A stretch of DNA of 64,000 nt from Gymnogyps californianus. Lineage: Eukaryota; Chordata; Aves; Accipitriformes; Cathartidae. The notes under the pieces were generated by a model. It ran no database searches. It saw only the letters and a list, made by a program, of their open reading frames with translations, and had not been told where the DNA came from. Both the position numbers and the translations under genes were made by a program. The stretch covers positions 10,898,437 through 10,962,436 of the forward strand of contig NC_059475.1 of NCBI RefSeq assembly GCF_018139145.2, given 5' to 3'. Positions 10,401-20,230 of this stretch are shown here, one piece after another. Positions within the stretch are counted from its first letter, which is position 1. Each line of letters begins with the position of its first letter.

Positions 10401-10889
10401 AACCTCTATCACCAGTGTGCATTCTGTCCTTGCTATGTAGTTGTAGAAAGTTGAAGCAAATGCCCCTGCAGAGTGTTGGGTGTGTGGGAGATTTTTCCTG
10501 AAGCAATCAATACCTTGCATCAAAATGGCAGCCCCCCACTTTCTGCTCAGCTCTGAGGGAGCTGCAACCCACTGATGGGTGGGAAGAGGCAGCAAGGTCT
10601 GAAGCCCTTACAAAATATTTTGTTGCCCTAACAGATCTTTCCTTCTTCAGGTGACTCCTTAAAATCAAAAATCCCTCTGGATCTCTATTTACTGCAAATG
10701 GCATCTAGGCTAGAGGTCTCAAATATTATTAGGGTTTAGCTAGCTTCTTTTGTCTTTGGAAAGCTTCAATAAAAATCAGGCAGCAGGTGCAGTACTTAAA
10801 AAATATTTTTTGCTTTGTAAGTGCCTTCATATTTTAAGCTATTTTAGGCATTCAGAAAGGGAAATATTTTAGAACAGTAAATCCAATAT

Positions 10890-11065
10890 TTTTGTTAGGC
10901 TCCTAGGCCTGTATTTTGGTATTTAAGTGGGCTTCCTGATTTTTGTAGCCCTGAGCGCTCACCAGTCCTACAAAACTCCCTGAGAGCTGCTGGTGCTGAG
11001 CACCTCTGAAAGTAAGGCCACCTATTTACATACTTAATTTTAGGCATCAAGGATTGACAATTTAA
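10890..11065. repeat. Old palindromic sauropsid repeat, both arms visible
   Basis: The left arm runs ttaggctcctaggcctgtat ... ggtatttaagtgggcttcct ... ccctgagcgctcacc. The right arm runs gctggtgctgagcacctctg ... aaggccacctatttac ... ttttaggcatcaagg. Once divergence is allowed for, the arms are inverted versions of the same sequence (taggcac..taaataagtggcctgattttcagaggtgctgagcac in outline). This is a widespread turtle/crocodile/bird element, probably a nonautonomous DNA transposon. Its formal family name is not certain. Confidence 0.55.
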
Positions 11066-12235
11066 GCTTAAAATGCTACATATCTCTGTATTATTGCACC
11101 CTCGGTTAAAAAGCAGTATGTTTAAGTTGTCTTAGTTGTTCTTTACGAACCCCAACTGCTCAGCCAGTGCAGCTAAAAAGCCAGCCACCAACAGCCATAC
11201 AAGCTTGCCAGCATGCTGCCCACTGCGGACGAAAAACCCAGTGCTTCTGTCAAGGAGGCCTGTTACAAAGCCAGGCTGTTATTTATATGCTGCAGTTCCA
11301 GGATCGTGGTAAGCATCCGCAGTGCTCACCACTTAGTATTGTGAAATTACTTTCTGAAACATTTCGCTTTTCAGCTAGAACAAAAACGTGATTTGTTCTC
11401 ATCTGGAAAAAATAAAATGAACAAAAAGAAAAAAGGAGGGAAGTAAAAGATTTACAAGTTCCTTTGCTTTTTATTAAAAAGAAAAAAATCAACAGCAAAA
11501 ACTGCAAAACCCCCTCTTCCACTTTTAAGTAATGTGGAAACAAAATAAAAAGGGTCCCAAGATCTCCGCTGGAAAACTTGAAAAAACAAGCAATCCAAGA
11601 AACCCCTACTAAGCATTTCCAAGAGTTTCTTTTTAGCCTTAGAATATATTTTATGGAAAGCAGGGAAAACAGGGACACGTACAATTCATCACGTCAGATT
11701 AAGCAAACATACTTAATATTCCCTGAACAGGACTCTGATTGAGGCTCTCCAAAGATTAAATGTCAATATTTTACTTTAAAAAATAAAATTTCAGGGAATC
11801 TTGTAAATAGTACATAACTTGAGGTGATACTAGATTGTACTCTAGAAACACCTTACAGTTAGAGCAATCTTGATAAGCTGTGCTCTCTGGCACTTGGAAT
11901 AAATGATCTGTTTTAAGTATTCTTGATAGCATTTCAAAAGCACAGACAAAAAACATTTGGGAATGGAAAACAATTACCCCAATTACCCCTCTGGAAAAAG
12001 CAAAAAAGAAAAAGCGTCTACACAACTGCATAAAACTCCCGTGTATTTAAATACACTCCTAGCACTCAACTGTTAAAAAAAAAAATAGACTAGCGGGTTA
12101 AAAATCAGGTTTAGGTGCTGAGCTGTTACAAAGAGTAGTTCACTTTGCATTCGGACAGTGTTAAAACAACGTTTTTAATGTGGATGCTAGTGCAGAAACT
12201 GGAGATTAAACACGAAGAGACGCAGACAGCTACCA

Positions 12236-12241
12236 CATGCA
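12236..12241 (-). promoter_or_regulatory. UGCAUG element downstream of the canonical recognition-helix exon
   Basis: Plus-strand catgca gives UGCAUG in TEAD1 pre-mRNA, 109 nt downstream of the canonical exon's donor. RBFOX proteins bind this hexamer and generally promote inclusion of the exon upstream of it. The hexamer is expected by chance in roughly one of 25-30 windows of 150 nt, so it is suggestive only. Confidence 0.4.
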
Positions 12242-12349
12242 GGAAAAGGAGGTTACAGGCATGGCAGCACCCTGCGCTCGCCCATCACCGCGGGGAGGAG
12301 GAAGGGACAGGCATAGCAACCACAAGCCCAAAAGCAGAAAAGCGCATAC

Positions 12350-12412
12350 CTTCAGCTTGGAATGAAAATCACGAGATTTCCTTCTGGCAAGAACCTGAAT
12401 GTGACTAGACAC
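12350..12412 (-). CDS. TEAD1: TEAD1 canonical recognition-helix exon (ARRKSRDFHSKLK form)
   Basis: This 63-nt phase-0 exon encodes the end of the TEA domain: VSSHIQVLAR followed by RKSRDFHSKLK, about residues 90-110 of human TEAD1. It includes the third helix, which contacts M-CAT DNA in the major groove. The RKSRDFHSKLK ending is the TEAD1 version. From memory, TEAD3 and TEAD4 have RKAREIQ-type endings. The acceptor is very strong (a pyrimidine tract ending ctaccctgcag) and the donor is gtatgc at 12349. The serine in RRKSRD aligns with human Ser102, a site I recall as a PKA target that lowers DNA binding. A UGCAUG element lies 109 nt downstream of the donor. The exon can join forward to the VTSM microexon or directly to the DQTAKDKAL exon without a frame change. 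Confidence 0.96.
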
Positions 12413-12500
12413 CTGCAGGGTAGGGGAAGGGAGGAAACAAAGGAAAAGCCTGTAACCATGGAGATGAAAAGCCCCCTACAACTGGGCAAGCCAAACGTAC
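12413..12500 (-). other. TEAD1: 88-nt intron between the two alternative recognition-helix exons
   Basis: This interval runs from the donor of the alternative exon (gtacgt, 12500) to the acceptor of the canonical exon (ccctgcag, AG at 12414-12413). A candidate branch point, ggttacag on the sense strand with its A at 12453, lies about 47 nt from the donor and 40 nt from the acceptor. It is followed by a long pyrimidine tract (ttttcctttgtttcctccct...). A donor-to-branch distance this short is known to block splicing of the two exons to each other in tropomyosin-type mutually exclusive pairs. Confidence 0.75.
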
Positions 12501-12563
12501 CTTAATGGCGGCTTGAATTTCTCGAACTTTCTTTCTTGCTAAGACCTGTATGTGACTAGACAC
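12501..12563 (-). CDS. TEAD1: TEAD1 alternative recognition-helix exon (ARKKVREIQAAIK form)
   Basis: This 63-nt exon has the same length and phase as the canonical exon 88 nt downstream and is a diverged copy of it. It starts VSSHIQVLA like its partner and then reads RKKVREIQAAIK instead of RRKSRDFHSKLK. Splice sites are acceptor aatgtag (12564-12565 are the AG) and donor gtacgt (12500-12495). The reading frame is open, and all changes after VSSHIQVLA are substitutions, several of them conservative (R/K, D/E, L/I), as expected for a selected coding exon and not a decayed copy. The C-terminal REIQ motif resembles what I recall of TEAD3/TEAD4 and Drosophila Scalloped more than canonical TEAD1. 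A T-rich tract on the sense strand (12630 to 12587) lies upstream of the acceptor. I infer mutually exclusive use with the canonical exon. Whether it is already annotated as a TEAD1 isoform cannot be checked here. Confidence 0.85.
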
Positions 12564-12586
12564 CTACATTGTTCAGGTTTATAGGG

Positions 12587-12630
12587 AAAAAAAAAAAACA
12601 ACAAACAAAAGAAAAACAAAAAGCAAATCA
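12587..12630 (-). promoter_or_regulatory. U-rich tract upstream of the alternative exon
   Basis: The plus strand has a 12-base poly(A) run followed by acaacaaacaaaagaaaaac. On the sense strand this is a nearly pure U/C/G tract ending about 23 nt before the alternative exon's AG. It can serve as an extended polypyrimidine tract and as a binding platform for U-rich factors such as PTBP1, TIA1 or CELF-type proteins. The homopolymer part is likely to vary in length. Confidence 0.45.
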
Positions 12631-12802
12631 AATTTAAAATATCTATTTTTTCTTTTTAAAAAAATAACTTTTCTGAGGGGAGGAAGTTATTTGCATCTTC
12701 AGTAAGCTTTGCTATTAAAGATACCACATTCCCAGCCAGATACCAAGCTCTTAGCACTGAGGCTTAACAATACAGGTCATCACTGCAGTGACTTGATTAA
12801 GG

Positions 12803-12830
12803 AAAAAAAAAAAAGAGAAAAAAAAAAAAA
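12803..12830 (+). repeat. Poly(A)-rich low-complexity tract
   Basis: Two A runs of about 12-13 bases separated by gag. There is no target duplication and no retroelement body next to it. Confidence 0.9.
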
Positions 12831-15351
12831 GTGTAACCCACCAGGTCGTGCATTCAGCTAAAAGATAGAAGACACAGCTCACAGTTGGACGCAACCCACA
12901 TGCTTTGGTACCAATCCCATCCGTGGCCAGGCCCTGCGCGCTCACGCGGGGAGCCGACAGGATTTCTACCCCATCTGCCGGGGATGCAGATGCCCACTCT
13001 GATCATTTGCCACTAGGCTCAAGACATAACTTGGCACCAAGAAGTTTTATCCATTATTTATTGTATTCTGCAGCTCCAATGAGGAGCCTCAGGCTGTGTT
13101 TTGACCCCACTGAAATGCTTTAAATTCTGGCACAAATGATAAAATACTGGCACAACATAGGTCCCTGAATCTGTGCTGGCTTCCTCAGTAATCTCAGCAT
13201 CAAGTCTGCCCACAAAACACTCGTGTAAGTGGGGACCAGTAACCTGACATCAGCTTGAGTGATGTCCAGGTTTGGCCCATCATCATTACATTTTGGTAAG
13301 AAATTTGTGTAAACCCAGTCCTGCACTAGACCAGTTATTGGTCAGAAGTTGTTGCCTGTGCAGTAACGGGTCTGGGCCCAGATTGACATTCCTGTTTACT
13401 CAGGCACGTACTGAAATCCATGCTACTGATGATGAGGGTCTAATGATGCTGCCCAGCATCGCTCGGTAGTGCTCAGCATCCTACAGCCCTCTGTGTGAAG
13501 GTTTAAAATGTGCAGTGATGGTAAAAACTGCTAAAGAGAAATCTCTTATTCTTGTTTGACCCAGGGCATACCATATCAGGTGGTGTACATTTTTCCTAAG
13601 TTAGTTACAATTCCTGTCTGGGAAAGGACAAAGCAAAAGAAAAGGAGAAACAAAGCTTGATTTCCTCCCTCTATAAGACTATTCCATGATAATAGTACCA
13701 AAAGGCCTGTATTTTTAGTAGGGAAGCAAACAGCAATGCATAAATGAGCACAGCCCCTGAAGGCCACCTTCAGAGACTTCATCGGGAAGCAGCTCAGGAA
13801 CCAGTTTGCAGTAATTCAGAGTTATACTGTTGCTTACTAAGCAATTTTGTAGTCAAACACATAGACCAAGTTTTCACACGTGTTCATTTGTTTTGCTTTC
13901 AGTGGGATATTAGTGGTGTTAAGGTTATACAAGAAGCACAATCGTAACGTTTAATTGCTCAGTTGAAACTCAAAAGTAACAACAATCAAACTTTTCTAAA
14001 CACACGGTCTAAAGTGATTTATGGATTGCTATAGAGGGATGCACAAGTACGGAGGCAGAAAATTGCCATATGTAAGCCATCACAGCCCTCTTGGTTTCAC
14101 TGCAGCTCTACCAGCACATGCTGGCCAAGGATCTAGCCCCAAGGTCTGCATTTTGACTCCTGATGCAATTTTAAGATCCCAGCATAACCCCCGACTCTTG
14201 GAGCTCGCATGGGCATAGCAGGGCAGAATTTGGGACTTTGTCTCTTGTTTCAGATTTCTTTGCCAGTCTTTTGTTTGTTCCTTCTCCATGCACTGCAGTT
14301 TCTCTCCTTTCTCATGTCTTTTTTCATCCCTCGTACATATGTTTTCTTCCTAACTGACAAAGGACACCACCCAGGGCAAAATATCACCCAGTTCAAAGTG
14401 CTTTAAATCCGAGCGCTGGCAGCAGGCCATCTTTGTGTGTGCCAACTCAGCATCACCTTTCCCTGCGCTACAAAACACACGTAGCATGCAAGCGTATGAG
14501 CCTCTGACTTCCCCTTTGTCACACACGTGGATGGGGAGAAGCGGAATCTTGCACTTGATGTTAGAGAAAGCGAGGGGACTCTGCGATTTGCGAAGCATTT
14601 TGAAACAGCGCAAGGGTTTAGTAACCACCGCATAAACTACACAGAGTGTGTGCCTTCTGTGAGGCTGCTGATCACCATGTATATTACAAATTAAAGGATT
14701 TAGTCATATGAGATAAGTTAATGGTGATGTGATAATCATCTGAAAAAGACTTAAGACTGGTTAGAGGTTTATTCTGACTCTTTGATGAATGAAATCTTAC
14801 CGTGGTCACAGACCAGGAGCCTGAAGGCTCTTAGGGGAATTTTTTATTATTTTTTCATCCTGTAGCAAGTACTGCCCATGAGCTGAGAGCATGATTACGA
14901 TCAGTCCTGCTAGATAGTTTTTATTTATTTACCTCTCATATCCAAGGAACATAACCTCTATTCTATAGGCAAATTGGCTGGACTTTTAGAAGTTCCATTA
15001 TTCACCATCTCAAAATAATCATTATATTCTGTAATTGTCCTTGTAGAGAAATAAGGCACAATGCTTTATGCTTCTGCTTCAACTTTTGAATTTTTTTTTT
15101 CCCCACATACGGGGGATAACAGCTTCATGTACACATAGGTTAATAAAAAATGCATCCTCAAACCGCCACTGAAATGAAGCACAACATAAAAAAATGGAGT
15201 TTTAAATATTTTCTAGACAGCATGTATTTAATCTGAACAGTGAAGTCAATACATCATCTCATCAGAGCTGAAGCACAGACAACCACTGCAGCCAAAACCG
15301 CCATGTTTTGTCATTCACTGACATGTGTACTTCCCCACTGGGTTATTTTAC

Positions 15352-15416
15352 CTGCTTCCTGGTCCGTGTCTTCCCTGTTCTAAGTTTGATGTATCTGGCT
15401 ATCAATTCATTCCTAC
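15352..15416 (-). CDS. TEAD1: TEAD1 coding exon, middle of the TEA DNA-binding domain (partial gene)
   Basis: This exon encodes part of the TEA/ATTS DNA-binding domain of TEAD1, which binds M-CAT (CATTCC-type) sites in the nucleus. On the minus strand it reads from the last two bases of a glycine codon into RNELIARYIKLRTGKTRTRK plus Q, the TEA-domain segment corresponding to about residues 69-89 of human TEAD1. It is 65 nt long. The acceptor is strong (tttctttgtttcag) and the donor is gtaaaa at 15351. The phase fits: two bases complete the G of the MYG|RNEL junction, and the exon ends exactly on a codon, so it can splice to either of the two 63-nt phase-0 exons downstream. The preceding exon, with the start codon and the first TEA helix, is not in the window. 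The identification as TEAD1 rests mainly on the downstream exons. Confidence 0.95.
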
Positions 15417-18400
15417 CTGAAACAAAGAAAAATTCATGATAAGGGACAAGCATCCATAAACACCATCAAAATACCACATTTAAACATACGAGCTCCATGC
15501 ATATGAGGCTTATGTTTTCTTACACCTACTCCACTTTTCCTTTGCAAACTATTTATCAGTATTTCTCATTGTTCATCAGTATTTCTCTTCCCTCTCCTTA
15601 ACAGACATTGTATGTGCCACGCGAACTATGCAGAGGGCTACAGGTTCAGTGTTTTCCTACTGAAGTCCTGCAGCTGTTTGCAGGCAGAGAGGCACCTCCT
15701 TGGCCAGCGGTGGTGCCCAGGACGATCTCTTGCTGGAGAACCCCCCATGCTGGGGGCTGACACAAGGTCTGGGTCCCTCTGGTTTTACTTCTGACTGCGC
15801 CGGGTGGTGTTTGCCCCCCTCACCCACCTGGACCGCTGCTGGGAGGAGCAGCTGCTCTTGAGAAGGTTGTGTGCCATCCAAGCCGAAGTGCCAATCACCC
15901 AGATGTTACGGTTTCGCATCAGCTTTTCTGCAAGTTTTAATTCTACGAGGAGCACAGCAAAATCTATCCTTCCTGCCAGGAAGCACTCTGCCTCCTCCAC
16001 TGACAGAAATCACTGTCCCAGTTCAGCAGGTTATCAATCACACCCTTAACTCTACGCACAAGAGTGGTCACCCTGCGGTGCCTGAGTTCCTGCTGCAGTG
16101 GGGCCAATCAACACGGTGGTTTGTTATTCAGAGCTCTATTTCTCTTGGAAATGTATAGTATTTCCAAGTTTCTAAAATGGCTATTTGACTCTTCTTCAGT
16201 CACACATTATGCTACCTAATACAAACTAACATTTTCTTTCCAAATAATTTCCTTCCTAAATATTGCTGACATGGAAGATAACACAGTTTTATGTGGTGCT
16301 CTGTTTATTTTCACTGCATATTATGTTACTTCTCCATGAGTTGTAATAACTTAAATATACTTGTTCAACAAGTCCTAAGTTATGGAGTTATTTGCATTCA
16401 GCACAGGGGATAAGCAGCCCGTGTGTAGAAAATGAGAAAACTGATTTAGCAGCAAGCTGAAAACGGGGAGGTTAAGAAAATAACGTATCGCTCACCAAGT
16501 TATTTTAAAGTGGATGAGTACATAGCTGGGGAGTGCAGAAAGTTATTATATCAGCCAGGGACTCAAACTCTTTCAGTTTGATGTTGTGGGGGAGAGACAG
16601 GGAAGTTTTGAAGTAGTCTGACTATGTCTGAAGGGCATTTTGTTGACTGGAAGATTGAACACAATTAGTCAAACTAGACCTTTATTTTCCTTTTTTCTTC
16701 TGTCTCCCCCTCTGAGCCTTATTTTACACCCTTTGTATCAAATGTCTCATGGTTCCTGTCTCTTCTATGGTTTGTTTGCTAAATGGGTACTAGAATATGA
16801 AATATCAATGTGCTTCAGAGTAGAGCTGTGTTTTCTCCGATTCTCTTTTTGTTTTGGTCTGGACTGTGTGCCAGGTTTCCCGCAATGTGCCACTGTAATG
16901 GTGACGTGAGGTTTGTAACTCTTCAGCAGGTCTCTTCAGGACAAAATTCAAGAGGTAAATTTTGCGTGAGCAGTTACACAAACAAGCAACATTTCTGCAC
17001 ACAAATGAGGGATTTCTGTATGCAAACAGAGGAGTAGCTAGTTACCTAATTTCATGCAAAGACCTTGTCTTTTGGCTGGACAGAAGTTCTGCAGCCTGTC
17101 GTGCCCACGAGGTACTTGCCATTTGCAGTGAACAAGAGCCTTTGTGTTCATTGGGTGAAACTAGGGAATGCTCAATCTCTGTACCTCTCTGTTCTCATGT
17201 TCCTTCTCATAATCCAAATAATTCACTTCAAATATGGAGAACTAGTTTTCATAGTGGTGGCTGTCCCCCTATGTCCTTATGCTGTAACAGCAGCTACCTC
17301 ACAGTGACAGGACTGCAAATTCACTTGCAGGTGTTGGGCATGGACAGAAATGGAGCTGCTCTACTCTTCATTAATATTAGATGGAAAAGTTCTACAGTAG
17401 AAAAAGGAACCAACAAAGAGGTCAAGAGCCTGAGGCCACGGCAACAAGAATGGAGAGGAAAAGGTATACAACAATGGCACATCATACTAAATGTGCTTTG
17501 GACAAGAGTTTTCCAAAACCTTCTTGCTTGGTACTTTTTATGTCTCTGCAGTGTCCCTTTAATGAGTACTAGGCTAGCAGACAGTAGAGAGGTGCACAAA
17601 AGTTAAAAGAAAAACAGGAAGATGCATTTCACCACCTGCCAACAGGGAGCCCGAAGGGGTGGTAGCCTGCAAGAGCAGCCCTCTGCGATCTGGTGAGATT
17701 CAGAGATCACCGTATTCCTGCAATCACCGGTATGATAGGTGGTATGAACATTTTCATATTTCTAAATGCACATTTTGATTTAATTGGGGAATGTCCCCCC
17801 TCCATAAAGAACCTTCTTTGCATATCTTTAAGTATGTGCATACATTAAGCACTCAGAATAGTTTTTTGGTGCAAAAAGCGTTGTCAGGTTGTCCTTGTCA
17901 GCAGCCAGTGACTCTGCAAGGTCAATGACTCTATATGGTGATGTAAAGGATGCGTTGCCATCTCTTGTCCCTCTGTCTGTACTGAAGATGTTTCAGATAC
18001 ATGGTCACAGCATAGGTCACTCCAGCCATCCCTTGCCCATTAAGGCAGTCCTATGCAGCCCTCAGCTGTGGCTGAGGAAGGAAGAGTTAAACCTTCTCAT
18101 GGTTTCACAGTTTTCTTCCCAGTCAAGAGAGCTAAAAAACTATTTTTAAAGGAAAGCTCAGATTCCCAGGCAGCCACTTGACAGGAAAAGCAGCTTTATA
18201 AAAAACATCAAGCACTGAAAGTCTAGACTGTATTATTCCAAATACCAGTCAAGTGCTGTCTCCAGTTCATCCATGAAGTGCTTTGGCTTGAATTAAGGGG
18301 GGTTTCTCTAGCCGCTATCTAGCCTGGCAGGGGTATGACTAACAAGACTGTGGTTTTGCAAAGTGATCGCTTCCCCTTAAGGTGAAGTCTAGCTGGAACC

Positions 18401-19489
18401 TAGCTCAAGAAGAGTCAACAGGGTGGAATAATTTGACTTAACTTACAGGGAGAAGGAACTCTACAAGGAACCATGCAAAATGGCCAAGGCAACAGCCTTA
18501 CATTTTCCTTACATCCATGTTTTCAACACAGCAAAGAAACATGCATCAGGTTTAGCCAGAGCAGGAGGTACTGTAGCCTCATGAGGCTCACTAAATACCT
18601 TCTGCCCAGCCACAATGATCTGAAAAGACATAAATTCTTTTTTGGACTACCAGAAAGCCATAAACACAAACATAAGCACTGCCTGACATATACAAGATAG
18701 ATGCCCCTGACTACAAGTTTACAGTCTTTATGTTATCTACCAAACGCTGGTGCTTTTCTTTACCAACTCTGACAGTTACTAACAGAAAAGATCTTATCTC
18801 CCGATCAACTAAGGCCCAGAGAGGATTTTAAAGAAAGGAAGGCTTAATAATCCTAAAAACATCCTTTCCTGTTCTTGGGAATAAGAAGAGTCTGAAACAA
18901 AAGGAGGCTCAAGGAACTTCTTTAATTGGCCATTACAAACCTTAGGGTGAAAAATGCTCATTAATAAATAGATATGTTTTTGTCTAAGAAGAGCTCAGCT
19001 GTGGAAATACTTTCCATACACACCCTCCCTCTCTCTCCCTGTCATATATATCTGGGAAATTGCCTGGCAGAAAAGAAGAGGTCAGGTTTATGAACTGTAA
19101 ATGTTCAGCTCCTTCTTCTTGTCATCCGCTATGACAGTCTCCTACTTTGAATGTTTTGGTTCAGGTATCAAAGAGAGGTGTGGGGAGGTGCCCAGTCAGA
19201 TAAAACATCTTCACAGCACAGGAATCTTTTCCAAGGATCTTGAAAAGATCAGGAGAGGACCACAACAAATATTCTATATAGGCTGCTTCTTGTGGTTTTT
19301 TTTTCCCCTTTTAAATTCAGGCTTTATCTGTCATGCCCTCCTGTACTGTCAGTGCAATTGCAAACTATAATTCTCCCTGGACTGATGCTGAGGAAGAGGC
19401 ATTTTACACAACAGAACATGTTTTTTAATCGTGACAGAAAGTAAAAAGGGAGTTCAGCTAGAAAACAGTGCAGATGCTAGAAAACCTGC

Positions 19490-20230
19490 GAGGCTTCGCG
19501 GGGTGCCAAAGTCTCACTGTGGCCCCTCTGGGGGAATGGTCAGGCCCCCAGGGCGGCCCTGCTCCCGCCAACCAGTGGGACACAGGCTCCCTCCACCTTC
19601 CCAAACTATTGCTCCATCCCTGAGGAGCATGACCCTAAACAAGGGAGTGTGCGGTGATCCCAGACACCTCACAGGCAGCATGGAAGACTGACATTTCTGC
19701 TCTTCTTGTTCAAAATAAGTAGAAGCAGCTGCAAAGTGGGGAGGCTCCCACCCGCCTCTCCCTGCGGGAGGCAGTTGTTGCTCTAACAGAGGGCCCTTGT
19801 GTGGGGAAGCCTCCCCCACTAAAGTTATTTCCAAAAACAGCTTAAAGCAGCCAAGCATCAGCCCCCACAAAGGTCTCCACGAGGATCCCAGGTGCCACCC
19901 TTGGTGCTGAGGGTGGGTTTGGCCCCACTCACCCACCATGGGCAAGGCCCCTGAAGGTGAAAATCACCCCCTGGGTGAGAAGGGCATAACCGGCAACCCC
20001 TTCATGGGCCAAAAATCGCACCACCACCTCTGCACAAGAGCCACCAGGCCACCACAGGCAGCTCTACCAGGACCTATGTGAGCTGTGGACACGTCCCCAG
20101 CCATGCCAGGTCCCTTTCCCTGGGTCCTGGACACAGGCGTCGCTGCTCAAACCTGGTCCCTGCCAGCAACGGGGCAGCAAGCCGGTGCATCACATCCCTG
20201 TGGAGCCGCCGGCCGCGTGGCGGGTGGGCG
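19490..20230. other. GC-rich patch in the long intron
   Basis: This 740-bp block is clearly richer in G+C than its AT-rich surroundings and contains C-rich runs. A 143-codon frame is open on the minus strand (19945-19514), with a smaller one opposite. The predicted peptide is rich in G, P, W and L and fits no family I know. I see no promoter motif. It could be an old GC-rich repeat or a regulatory element. Confidence 0.3.

Larger units (their letters stand above)
3178..12349 (-). other. TEAD1: TEAD1 intron (about 9.2 kb) between the recognition-helix exon and the VTSM microexon
   Basis: The intron runs from donor gtatgc at 12349 to acceptor AG at 3179-3178. From low to high coordinates it holds a CpG-dense patch (3455-3790), an old palindromic repeat (about 6018-6105), an exon-like block on the opposite strand (8135-8224), a solo LTR (8857-9452), a G-rich stretch (about 10080-10400) and an old palindromic sauropsid repeat (10890-11065). 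The AT-rich parts 3900-6000, 6110-8100 and 11070-12230 show nothing I can name. If the microexon is skipped, the intron extends to 1972. Confidence 0.75.
12564..15351 (-). other. TEAD1: TEAD1 intron between the RNEL exon and the alternative exon (2.8 kb)
   Basis: This is a GT-AG intron with donor gtaaaa at 15351. It contains long A-rich runs (T-rich in the transcript) at 12587-12630 and 12803-12830. If the canonical exon is used instead, it extends to 12413. I found no exon or confident repeat in 12831-15351. The small open frames there are unsupported. Confidence 0.8.

Noticed and set aside
16962..17606. 214-codon plus-strand frame, the longest outside the repeats
   Set aside because: It is opposite in strand to TEAD1, has other frames open across parts of it on both strands, and shows no recognisable domain or motif. 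Length alone is not enough.
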